DNA of 10,252 nucleotides from Rhodoferax sp. (GTDB taxonomy: Bacteria; Pseudomonadota; Gammaproteobacteria; Burkholderiales; Burkholderiaceae_C), in contig JAQGMQ010000421.1 of assembly GCA_028292305.1 (NCBI GenBank), positions 1 through 10,252 of the forward strand, given 5' to 3'. The translations under genes and the position numbers were made by a program. Within the stretch, counting starts at the first letter, position 1. Each line of letters starts with the position of its first letter. The notes under the pieces were generated by a model that was not told the origin of the DNA, made no database searches, and saw only the letters and a list, made by a program, of their open reading frames with translations. Positions 1 to 6,073 of the stretch are shown piece after piece.

Positions 1-2
1 AC

Positions 3-491
3 ATCTGCACCTGCCGGCCGTATCTCGCGCATGGGGTCGAGGTGTGCGCCGTGACGGCGCAGGAGGGCGGGGTCGGCATGGTCGTCTACAACAGGAAGGA
101 GGGGCGCGCCCTCGGTGAAGTCACCAAGTTCCTGGTCTACAACGCGCGCAAGCGCCAGGTGGGCGGCGACACGGCCGACCAGTATTTCGCGCGCACCGAG
201 TGTGTGGCCGGCGTGCAGGACATGCGTTTCCAGGAGCTGATGCCCGATGTCTTCCACTGGCTCGGCATCCGCAAGATCCACCGCCTGGTGTCGATGAGCA
301 ACATGAAATACGACGCCATCACCAACTCCGGCATCGAGGTCGGCGTGCGGGTCAACATCCCCGACGACCTGATCCCCGCCGATGCCCGCGTGGAAATGGA
401 CGCGAAGATGGCCGCGGGCTACTTCACGCCGGGCCTGGTGCCCGACGCCGAGGAACTGAAGAAAGCCAAGGGCCGCAATCTGGACCTCTGA
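3..491 (+). CDS. GTP cyclohydrolase II-like protein, URC1 type (C-terminal part, 5' truncated by window)
   Basis: The reading frame is open from the window edge to TGA 489-491, so this is the C-terminal ~162 residues of a longer protein (URC1 proteins are roughly 400 residues or more). It aligns by eye with the second half of E. coli RibA. The Cys-Thr-Cys at 6-14 matches the zinc ligands C65/C67. Tyr at 138-140, in KFLVYNARK, matches Y105. Asp 219-221 and Arg 225-227, in QDMRF, match D126/R128. The block VVYNRKEGRALGEVTKF matches the RibA segment YHRQEGRNIGLLNKI. RibA opens the GTP imidazole ring for riboflavin synthesis, but the long insert around GGDTADQYFARTECVAG and the extended C-terminus are typical of the URC1 branch. 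The downstream URC4 and upp genes fit uracil catabolism. The true substrate is unproven. An in-frame GTG at 42 is internal, since homology continues upstream of it. The URC4 gene starts 18 bases downstream. Confidence 0.87.
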   Translation: MCTCRPYLAHGVEVCAVTAQEGGVGMVVYNRKEGRALGEVTKFLVYNARKRQVGGDTADQYFARTECVAGVQDMRFQELMPDVFHWLGIRKIHRLVSMSNMKYDAITNSGIEVGVRVNIPDDLIPADARVEMDAKMAAGYFTPGLVPDAEELKKAKGRNLDL

Positions 492-509
492 ACCGCACCA
501 CGATCCCCG

Positions 510-1838
510 ATGACGAACATGACCGCTACCCCAGCTACCCCAGCTACCCCTGCCAGCGCAGCCTCCACCACCCCTTCCCTGGCCGACACCACCCACCCTG
601 AAGGCGCGGCCGACGTCCTGCGCACCACTACCGCGGTGCGCGAACGTGCCAATGCACTGGTGGCCCGCGCCCGTGCCGGCCAGTCGACCTGGTTCACCGT
701 CAACGACGCCGCCATGGCCAGCGCCGCCGCCGAGGTGGCCGCGGTCACGCGCAGCAACTACCCCAAGCTGGCCATTCCGTACCACAGCCGCTGGCGCCAT
801 TTCGAAGCCGGCGGGGTGGACCGCAAGGCCGCACTCGACAGCCATCTCGCCCAAGCCACGGCCCCCGAACGCGCCCGCACCTACATCGACCTGGCCGTGG
901 TCAGTGTGCTGCTCGACGCAGGCGCCGGTGCCGACTGGAAATACACCGAGGGCCGCATCGACAGCGGTGCGCAGACCTTCAGCCGCTCCGAAGGCCTGGG
1001 CGTGGCCAGCTACCACGCGTTCATGGCCGGGCTGTTTTCCAGCGACAGGAACCAGCCCTTGCGCGTCGACGCCAAAGGCCTGCGCGGCCTGGCCGCCGAC
1101 CACCTGGCCGCCGCGTTCCAGGTGGGGCCGGAGAACCCGCTGGTCGGCCTGGACGGCCGCGTGGTGCTGCTGCGCCGCCTGGGCGAAACCATGGCCGCGC
1201 AGCCCGAGGTGTTCGGCCCCGATGGCCGGCCCGGCGGCCTGTTCGACGTGCTCATCAGCCCGCATGGGCCCGACGTGGCGCCCACGGCCGACGTCGCCGC
1301 ACACGACATCCTCAGCCAACTGCTGGTGTCGCTATCGGGCATCTGGCCGGCGGCCAATACCCTGGGCGGCGTGCCGCTGGGCGACTGCTGGCGCCACCCC
1401 GACGTGCGCGGCGAAGGCCTCACCAACCGCTGGATGCCGTTCCACAAACTCTCGCAGTGGCTCACCTATTCGCTGCTCGAGCCCTTCGAGTGGGCCGGCG
1501 TGAAGGTGCGCGGCCTCGACGCGCTGACCGGCCTGCCCGAGTACCGCAACGGCGGCCTGTTCATCGACGCCGGCGTGCTGCAGTTCAAGGACCCCAACGT
1601 GCTGCGCGGCAGCTGGAAGGCCGGCGACGAACTCATCGTGGAATGGCGCGCGCTGACCGTGGCGCTGCTCGACGAACTGGCGCCGCTGGTGCGCCACGAC
1701 CTGAAGCTGGACGCGGCGAGAATGCCGCTGGCCTGCGTGCTCGAAGGCGGCACCTGGGCCACGGGACGGGTGCTGGCACAACGCTTGCGTGGGGGCACAC
1801 CGCCCTTGAACATCGTCAGCGACGGCACGGTGTTCTAG
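510..1838 (+). CDS. URC4/urg3 family protein (DUF1688), uracil catabolism
   Basis: This is a 442-residue protein recognised as the DUF1688 (URC4/urg3) family. Family-like segments are the N-terminal helix AVRERANALVARA (~42-54), YHSRWRHFEAGG (~91-102), SYHAFMAGLFSSD (~168-179), the central LVGLDGRVVLLRRLG (~211-225), TGLPEYRNGGLFIDAGVL (~340-357), and the C-terminal LEGGTWATGR and PPLNIVSDGTVF. Length is near the family norm. URC4 was found genetically to be needed for growth on uracil in L. kluyveri. Its reaction is not established to my knowledge, so only a pathway role is assigned. There is no signal peptide or membrane segment, so it should be cytoplasmic. The first ~35 residues are low complexity (Ala/Thr/Pro), and the conserved part begins only near residue 36. 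No clear Shine-Dalgarno precedes ATG 510. A second in-frame ATG lies at 519. Expression is probably coupled to the gene upstream. Confidence 0.9.
   Translation: MTNMTATPATPATPASAASTTPSLADTTHPEGAADVLRTTTAVRERANALVARARAGQSTWFTVNDAAMASAAAEVAAVTRSNYPKLAIPYHSRWRHFEAGGVDRKAALDSHLAQATAPERARTYIDLAVVSVLLDAGAGADWKYTEGRIDSGAQTFSRSEGLGVASYHAFMAGLFSSDRNQPLRVDAKGLRGLAADHLAAAFQVGPENPLVGLDGRVVLLRRLGETMAAQPEVFGPDGRPGGLFDVLISPHGPDVAPTADVAAHDILSQLLVSLSGIWPAANTLGGVPLGDCWRHPDVRGEGLTNRWMPFHKLSQWLTYSLLEPFEWAGVKVRGLDALTGLPEYRNGGLFIDAGVLQFKDPNVLRGSWKAGDELIVEWRALTVALLDELAPLVRHDLKLDAARMPLACVLEGGTWATGRVLAQRLRGGTPPLNIVSDGTVF
525..551 (+). repeat. 9-bp in-frame tandem repeat, about three copies
   Basis: The unit GCTACCCCA occurs at 525-533 and 534-542, and a third copy at 543-551 differs only in its last base. 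The copies encode Ala-Thr-Pro three times near the N-terminus of the URC4 protein. Because the unit is a multiple of three, copy-number change would alter the length of the N-terminal tail without shifting the frame. Confidence 0.85.
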
Positions 1839-1875
1839 AAATTTTCGAAGCAGCCAACAACCGAGACAACGACAC

Positions 1876-2508
1876 ATGAACAGCAACGTACACCTGATCG
1901 ACCACCCGCTGGTGCAGCACAAGCTCACGCTGATGCGCAGGAAGGACGCCAGCACCAACACCTTCCGCCGGTTGCTCAACGAGATCAGCGCCCTGATGGC
2001 CTACGAGGTCACACGCGACATGCCGATGCAGGAAGTGGAAGTGGAGACCCCGCTGGAGACCATGACTGCCAAGGTCATCGACGGCAAGAAGCTGGTCTTC
2101 GTGTCGATCCTGCGGGCCGGCAACGGCATTCTGGAAGGCATGCTGAGCGTGGTGCCCGGCGCCCGCGTGGGCCATGTGGGCCTGTACCGCGACCCGAAGA
2201 CGCTCACTGCCGTCGAGTACTACTTCAAGATGCCCAAGGACATGGAGGAACGCGACGTGGTCATCGTCGACCCGATGCTGGCCACCGGCAATTCGGCCAT
2301 CGCCGCGGTTGAGCGGCTGAAGGAATTGAACCCCAAGTCGGTCAAGTTCGTCTGCCTGCTGACCTGCCCCGAAGGCATCGCCGCACTGCACAAGGTGCAT
2401 CCCGACGTGCCCATCTACACCGCCGCCATCGACCGCCAGCTGAACGACCACGGCTACATCCTGCCCGGCCTCGGCGATGCGGGCGACCGCATTTTCGGAA
2501 CCCAATAA
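1876..2508 (+). CDS. upp: Uracil phosphoribosyltransferase
   Basis: This cytoplasmic enzyme converts uracil and PRPP to UMP and pyrophosphate. The 210-residue length is normal for bacterial Upp. The PRPP-binding segment VDPMLATGNS (~131-140) and the C-terminal uracil-binding segment YILPGLGDAGDRIFGT (~194-209) are both intact, as is SILRAGNGI (~77-85). It follows the URC4 gene by 37 bases on the same strand. In most bacteria Upp is a salvage enzyme. Here, beside URC1 and URC4 homologues, it probably makes the activation step of uracil degradation, the role played by URC6/FUR1 in yeast. The sequence before ATG 1876 is A-rich with no strong Shine-Dalgarno. The identity is secure; the catabolic role is inferred from context. 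Confidence 0.97.
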   Translation: MNSNVHLIDHPLVQHKLTLMRRKDASTNTFRRLLNEISALMAYEVTRDMPMQEVEVETPLETMTAKVIDGKKLVFVSILRAGNGILEGMLSVVPGARVGHVGLYRDPKTLTAVEYYFKMPKDMEERDVVIVDPMLATGNSAIAAVERLKELNPKSVKFVCLLTCPEGIAALHKVHPDVPIYTAAIDRQLNDHGYILPGLGDAGDRIFGTQ

Positions 2509-2536
2509 GCAGGCCCCAGGTCGATCGGTATGCCCA

Positions 2537-2570
2537 CTCTCCCGCGCGCGGGAGAGGGCTGGGGTGAGGG
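2537..2570. repeat. Palindromic intergenic repeat with GGGGTGAGGG tail
   Basis: Positions 2537-2556 are a perfect 20-base palindrome (CTCTCCCGCG and its complement). It is followed by GGGCTGGGGTGAGGG at 2556-2570. It lies in the 147-base gap between upp and the binding-protein gene. The combination closely resembles a short repeat that I recall as scattered between genes in many proteobacterial genomes. No T-run follows the stem, so it is not a typical intrinsic terminator. It could fold in the transcript and separate expression of the genes on either side. Confidence 0.6.
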
Positions 2571-2642
2571 TCGTCATTGCGCCAGCAGCAAGTCTGCGCC
2601 GCCACCCGATCTGTGTTCTCGATCTTCGTCCTTCCCATCGTC

Positions 2643-2650
2643 AAAAGGAG
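2643..2650 (+). promoter_or_regulatory. Ribosome binding site that sets the BMP binding-protein start
   Basis: AAAAGGAG lies five bases before ATG 2656. It decides the start over in-frame codons further upstream, which would place the signal peptide about 40 residues inside the protein. It is the clearest Shine-Dalgarno sequence in the first half of the window. Confidence 0.85.
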
Positions 2651-2655
2651 TTCCC

Positions 2656-3675
2656 ATGACCCCCTTCACCTCCGCCCCCTCCCGACGCCTCTTGCTCGGC
2701 GCACTCAGCCTCAGCAGCCTCGCCATCTCGCTGGCCCTGCCGATGCAGGCCCGCGCACAAGCCAAGACCAAGGTGGCCGCCATCTACACCGTGCCGTTCG
2801 AGCAGCAATGGGCCGGCCGCATCCACAAGGCCCTGAAGGCCGCCGAAGCCCGCGGCGAGATCGAATACAAGGCCAGCGAAAACGTCTCCAACGCCGACTA
2901 CGAACGCGTCATGCGCGAATACGCCACGGCCGGCAACCAGCTGATCGTGGGTGAGGCCTTTGGCGTGGAAACGGCGGCGCGCAAGGTGGCCAAGGACTTC
3001 CCGAAGGTCGGCTTCCTCATGGGCTCATCGCTGAAACCCGTGGCACCGAACTTCTCGACCTTCGACAACTTCATCCAGGAGCCGGCCTATCTCAGCGGCA
3101 TGATCGCCGGCGGCATGACCAAGACCAACAAGATCGGCATGGTCGGCGGCAACGCCATCCCCGAGGTCAACCGGCTGATGAACGCCTTCATGGCCGGCGC
3201 GAAGGAAATCAATCCCAAGGTCGAATTCAGCGTGACCTTCATCAACAGCTGGTTCGACCCGCCGAAGGCCAAGGAAGCCGCGTTCGCCATGATCGACAAG
3301 GGCGCCGACGTGTTGTACGCCGAGCGCTTCGGGGTGAGCGACGCGGCCAAGGAAAAGGGCAAGCTGTCGATCGGCAACGTGGCCAACACCCAGGAACAAT
3401 ACCCCGACACCGTCGTGGCCTCGGCCCTGTGGAACATGGAGCCCAGCATCGACCGCGCCATCAAGCTCGTGAAGGAAGGCGCGTACAAGGGCGAAGACTA
3501 CGGCCCCTACTCGATGATGAAATACAAGGGCTCCGAGCTGGCGCCACTGGGCACGTTCGAGAAGAAGGTACCGGCCGACCTGCTGGCCAAGGTGCAGGCC
3601 AAGGAAAAGACCATCGTGGCCGGCACGTTCACCGTGAAGGTGGACGACACCCAGCCTAAATCCACCGCGAAATAG
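2656..3675 (+). CDS. BMP-family ABC transporter substrate-binding protein
   Basis: This 339-residue periplasmic binding protein belongs to the BMP (basic membrane protein/Med, PF02608) family, which serves nucleoside and purine or pyrimidine importers. Residues 1 to ~36 are a signal peptide with Ser-Arg-Arg at 9-11, a hydrophobic core, and an Ala-x-Ala site near ARAQA. The twin arginines allow Tat export, but Sec is equally possible. No lipobox cysteine is seen at the cleavage region. The mature part starts with KVAAIYTVPFEQQWAGRIH and contains KIGMVGGNAIPEVNRLMNAF and a C-terminal lobe with PYSMMKYKGSELAPLG. The matching ATPase and permeases lie beyond the opposite-strand cassette at 3688-5806. 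Together with upp and codA, the context points to a pyrimidine ligand (cytosine, uracil or their nucleosides). The exact ligand cannot be read from sequence. The stop lies 12 bases from the convergent cyclase gene. Confidence 0.95.
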   Translation: MTPFTSAPSRRLLLGALSLSSLAISLALPMQARAQAKTKVAAIYTVPFEQQWAGRIHKALKAAEARGEIEYKASENVSNADYERVMREYATAGNQLIVGEAFGVETAARKVAKDFPKVGFLMGSSLKPVAPNFSTFDNFIQEPAYLSGMIAGGMTKTNKIGMVGGNAIPEVNRLMNAFMAGAKEINPKVEFSVTFINSWFDPPKAKEAAFAMIDKGADVLYAERFGVSDAAKEKGKLSIGNVANTQEQYPDTVVASALWNMEPSIDRAIKLVKEGAYKGEDYGPYSMMKYKGSELAPLGTFEKKVPADLLAKVQAKEKTIVAGTFTVKVDDTQPKSTAK

Positions 3676-3687
3676 GCCGCGGGCCGG

Positions 3688-4788
3688 TCAGGCCAGCGGC
3701 GGACGGGCCCGGGCCGCCGCTGCCCGGACGGCCCCCGCCGCGCCGACCACCCCACCCGCGGGCAACCAGCGCACGGCGTCGCGGCCGCCGTGTTTGGCCA
3801 CGTACAGGGCCCGGTCGGCGGCCTCCAGCAATGCAGCTTCGTCGTTGATGGCTTGTGGCCTGTCGGCCAGCCAGGTGGCTGCGCCCACGCTCACGGTGAT
3901 GTGGCTGGCCGCGTCCGAGTGCGCATGGGGAATGCGCAAGTCAGCGATGGCCGACCGGATCTTCTCGGCCACCAGCCGCGCATTGGCCTCGTCGCAAGCC
4001 GACAGGATCACGACGAATTCCTCGCCGCCATAACGCGCCAGGATGTCGGCACCGCGTTTCAGCTGCGCATTCGCGGCGGTGACGATGGCCACCAGCACGC
4101 GGTCGCCGGCCGGGTGGCCGTAGCTGTCGTTGTAACGCTTGAACGCGTCGACATCGATCATCAACAAGGACAGCGGCAAGCGCAGCCGCGCGCAACGGCT
4201 CAACTCGGCAGGCAGCGACTGGTTGAAGTACTTGCGGTTGTAGACGCCGGTGAGGCCGTCGATCACCGCCTCTTTCGAGAGCCGGTCGGAATTGGACCGC
4301 AGCAGGCGTTCGCGCTTGACGAACATGCTGGTGTCGGTGACCTGCACGAGGCACAGGTGCGCACCGCATTCGGCCTGGACGGGCATCAGCGTCAACGATT
4401 GCGGCATGCGGGTCGGCGGGGTGTCGCCGGGCGCGGACGGCGTGCCCACTGTGCCCGCCGTGCCCGTCATGGCCGGCGGCCTGCGGTACAGCGGCAGCGG
4501 GTCGCGGTGCAATACGTTCGACAACACCACCGGCAGCCGGTGTTTGAGCACGTTTGCCACCGCGCGGCGAAACGGCATGGCCAGCGCCTCGCCAAACACG
4601 GCATCGACGGGCTGGCCGATGGCCGCCTCGGTGGCGATGCCGCTGTGCTTCGCCATCCAGGCGTTCCAGTGCACCACCCGTTCGGCCTCGTCGATCACCA
4701 GCAGGCCGGAGGCCAGGGCATCGGCAATGCGCAGCCACGGCAGCGACGGCGGCACCGGCAGGTGGCTGGCTTGAGGATCGGCAGGCAT
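3688..4788 (-). CDS. PAS-GGDEF diguanylate cyclase
   Basis: This 366-residue protein should make the second messenger c-di-GMP from two GTP. An N-terminal PAS-like sensor domain (~18-155) is followed by a GGDEF domain (~170-342). The latter starts at DGLTGVYNRKYF and carries the metal-binding aspartate in MIDVDAFK (~212), the GHPAGD motif and an intact GGEEF signature at 254-258. An RGAD motif at 245-248, five residues before the signature, matches the RxxD inhibitory site, so product feedback is likely. There is no signal peptide or membrane helix, so it is probably cytoplasmic. A low-complexity Gly/Thr/Pro stretch (~107-128) interrupts the PAS region, and the last ~25 residues are Ala/Arg-rich. 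It starts 20 bases after the CheC-type gene ends and is the last gene of the cassette. No clear Shine-Dalgarno precedes the ATG. No EAL domain is present. Confidence 0.95.
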   Translation of the reverse strand: MPADPQASHLPVPPSLPWLRIADALASGLLVIDEAERVVHWNAWMAKHSGIATEAAIGQPVDAVFGEALAMPFRRAVANVLKHRLPVVLSNVLHRDPLPLYRRPPAMTGTAGTVGTPSAPGDTPPTRMPQSLTLMPVQAECGAHLCLVQVTDTSMFVKRERLLRSNSDRLSKEAVIDGLTGVYNRKYFNQSLPAELSRCARLRLPLSLLMIDVDAFKRYNDSYGHPAGDRVLVAIVTAANAQLKRGADILARYGGEEFVVILSACDEANARLVAEKIRSAIADLRIPHAHSDAASHITVSVGAATWLADRPQAINDEAALLEAADRALYVAKHGGRDAVRWLPAGGVVGAAGAVRAAAARARPPLA

Positions 4789-4808
4789 GGCGCGGGTCGC
4801 GAGAAGGT

Positions 4809-5417
4809 TCAGATGCGTCCGAGGAAACCGTCGAGCGCCACCACCAGTTCGGCCAGCGAGGTGGAGCTCAGCAGAAACACCAGGTAGCCGTGGGTGTCGC
4901 GTTTTTCGATCGTCAGGTCGATGTGCAGCACCAGCACCACCGGCTGGCTCATGTCCGACAACAGCCCGACCACGACCACGTCCGCGCTGTCCACGGTGTA
5001 GTCGGGCAAGGTGCTGGTGAGCTCGATCTGCAACACGTCAGCAATGGAAGACATGCAGCCGTTCAGGATGATGTTGCCCAGCTCGCACATGGCTTCCTGC
5101 TCGAAGTCGACCAGTTCGTCCACGCTGACCTGGGAGCCGATCATCTCCTGCACGATCTCGAGCGCCCGTTCTTCCTTGAACAGCAGCGACGCGTCCAGGC
5201 TGAAGGGCCCGCTGAAACGCTGGCGCACGGCACCCACGCGCTCACCGCCCAGCGCCAGCGTGTCGGCATTGACGTCGGCGCGGTCGTAGAACTGGATCCG
5301 CGGCACCGAGAGTTTCACCTCGTCGCCGACGATCTCGCTCAGGCTGGCTGCAGCCTGGCCCGCGCCAAGGTTGAACACCTCGGTAAGCGCGTCGAGTTGC
5401 AGTTCGCTGAGTTTCAT
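4809..5417 (-). CDS. CheC-type phosphatase (CheY-P phosphatase family)
   Basis: This 202-residue cytoplasmic protein belongs to the CheC/CheX/FliY phosphatase family, which removes phosphate from CheY-like receivers. Both copies of the family motif (D/S)-x3-E-x2-N-x22-P can be seen. The first has Asp9, Glu13, Asn16 and Pro39. The second has Glu108 in the first position, then Glu112, Asn115 and Pro138. Two sites are characteristic of CheC rather than CheX. The start ATG (5417) overlaps the stop of the receiver gene as ATGA, and a GGAGG lies nine bases upstream, so the two proteins are made together. The obvious partner is the adjacent receiver. CheC is classically known from Bacillus with CheD, but no cheD is seen here. 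The family is also found in proteobacteria without a chemotaxis cluster. Confidence 0.9.
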   Translation of the reverse strand: MKLSELQLDALTEVFNLGAGQAAASLSEIVGDEVKLSVPRIQFYDRADVNADTLALGGERVGAVRQRFSGPFSLDASLLFKEERALEIVQEMIGSQVSVDELVDFEQEAMCELGNIILNGCMSSIADVLQIELTSTLPDYTVDSADVVVVGLLSDMSQPVVLVLHIDLTIEKRDTHGYLVFLLSSTSLAELVVALDGFLGRI

Positions 5418-5806
5418 GCGGCAGGGCCTCCGGCCGCGTCCAGCTCGAAATACGCCAGTGCTTCGAGCACGCTTTTTTCGTTGACGGGCTTGGCGACGAA
5501 CTTCACGCCGATCTCGCTGGCCCGCGTCTTCTGGCTTTCCTGGATGTTGGCCGAGAACAGCGCCAGGCGCACGGCCGGGTTGTCGCGCTTGATCTGCTCG
5601 GCGGCGTCGGTGCCCAACACGCCGGGCATGTTGATGTCCATGGTGCAATAGTCGGGGCACTGCGCGGCCACCATCGCCATCGCCTCTTCGCCGCTGCCGG
5701 CTTCGACCACGGTCCACGCGGGGCGCTTGGCCACCACCAAACTGCGGATCATCATCCGGGACACGCGGCTGTCGTCCACAATCAAAAGGGTTTTGGGCTG
5801 AGTCAT
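5414..5806 (-). CDS. Stand-alone CheY-like response regulator
   Basis: This is a 130-residue single receiver domain with no output domain. The acidic pair Asp11-Asp12 lies in LLIVDDSRVSR, the phosphorylation site is Asp57 in YCTMDINMPG, the switch Ser85 is in LFSANIQ, and Lys106-Pro107 lie in FVAKPVN. All key residues are present. The start at 5806 (MTQPKT) matches family length; an in-frame upstream start at 5860 would add an Arg-rich tail with no family support. No histidine kinase is nearby, so the phosphodonor must be encoded elsewhere. The stop overlaps the CheC-type start by ATGA. It is the first gene of the cassette and is transcribed away from the transporter ATPase gene. It probably controls, or is controlled with, the cyclase two genes downstream, but nothing in the sequence shows the physical link. 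Confidence 0.95.
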   Translation of the reverse strand: MTQPKTLLIVDDSRVSRMMIRSLVVAKRPAWTVVEAGSGEEAMAMVAAQCPDYCTMDINMPGVLGTDAAEQIKRDNPAVRLALFSANIQESQKTRASEIGVKFVAKPVNEKSVLEALAYFELDAAGGPAA

Positions 5807-5857
5807 GTTGTTGCGGTCTGCACGGTTGGGCGACGGGCGCCTTCGGGCGCGGCGGCG

Positions 5858-5888
5858 CAAAGGTCAATCACCGGTGACAAAGGTCAAT
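5858..5888. promoter_or_regulatory. Candidate operator: 11-bp direct repeat around a 10-bp palindrome
   Basis: CAAAGGTCAAT occurs at 5858-5868 and again, identically, at 5878-5888, giving a 20-bp period or about two helical turns. The sequence between them, TCACCGGTGA at 5868-5877, is a perfect palindrome. The element lies in the divergent region between the receiver gene and the ABC ATPase gene, where a regulator could act on both. The regulator is unknown. Confidence 0.45.
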
Positions 5889-5897
5889 GGTTGGGTT

Positions 5898-5926
5898 TGA
5901 TTTTAGAAGATAGTAGTGCTTTTAAC
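5898..5926 (+). promoter_or_regulatory. Possible sigma-70 promoter for the ABC/codA operon
   Basis: TTGATT at 5898-5903 and TTTAAC at 5921-5926 are separated by 17 bases, and each matches the consensus at four of six positions. They lie in the only AT-rich patch of the region, just downstream of the direct repeats. On the other strand TAAAAT (5905-5900) matches a -10 box at five of six positions and could serve the receiver gene, but no good -35 box goes with it. Both calls are weak. Confidence 0.25.
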
Positions 5927-5943
5927 GCCGCGTTGCGAAACTC

Positions 5944-5978
5944 GGCGCTCGCCTGTTGCAGAAAGCGCGCAGGGCGCC
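5944..5978 (+). other. Possible hairpin in the ATPase leader
   Basis: GGCGC (5944-5948) and CCTG (5952-5955) can pair with CAGG (5970-5973) and GCGCC (5974-5978), leaving a three-base bulge and a 14-base loop. If transcription starts near 5930 and translation at 6074, this lies in the untranslated leader. No T-run follows. I do not match it to any known riboswitch. Confidence 0.2.
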
Positions 5979-6073
5979 ATGGTGGCCCGGCACGCGGCGG
6001 CCCGGCTGTGGCGCAGAACCTGCTTGCAGCGCCGCAGGCCGTACAACGGCGTACCACAAGGAAAGACATCGTT

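Noticed and set aside
1816..2577. - strand open frame opposite upp
   Set aside because: It is His/Val/Gly-rich with no motif, and the + strand is a full-length, motif-complete uracil phosphoribosyltransferase.
3694..3722. Strong GC hairpin (9-bp arms CAGCGGCGG and CCGCCGCTG) near the convergent gene ends, considered as a bidirectional terminator
   Set aside because: No T-run follows on either strand and it lies within the coding sequence for the Ala/Arg-rich cyclase C-terminus, so codon composition explains it.
3790..5651. Long + strand open frames across the cyclase and CheC-type genes
   Set aside because: The translations are compositionally biased and match nothing, while the - strand frames carry intact GGDEF and CheC motifs over the same bases.
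5837..5850. GCGCC-TTCG-GGCGC hairpin upstream of the receiver gene, considered as a terminator or regulatory RNA
   Set aside because: The stem is only five base pairs with no T-run. Hairpins of this size are frequent by chance in such GC-rich DNA.
5889..6073. Purine or other nucleobase riboswitch ahead of the transporter operon
   Set aside because: A leader hairpin is possible, but I could not find the conserved core of any riboswitch class I know, so no class is assigned.
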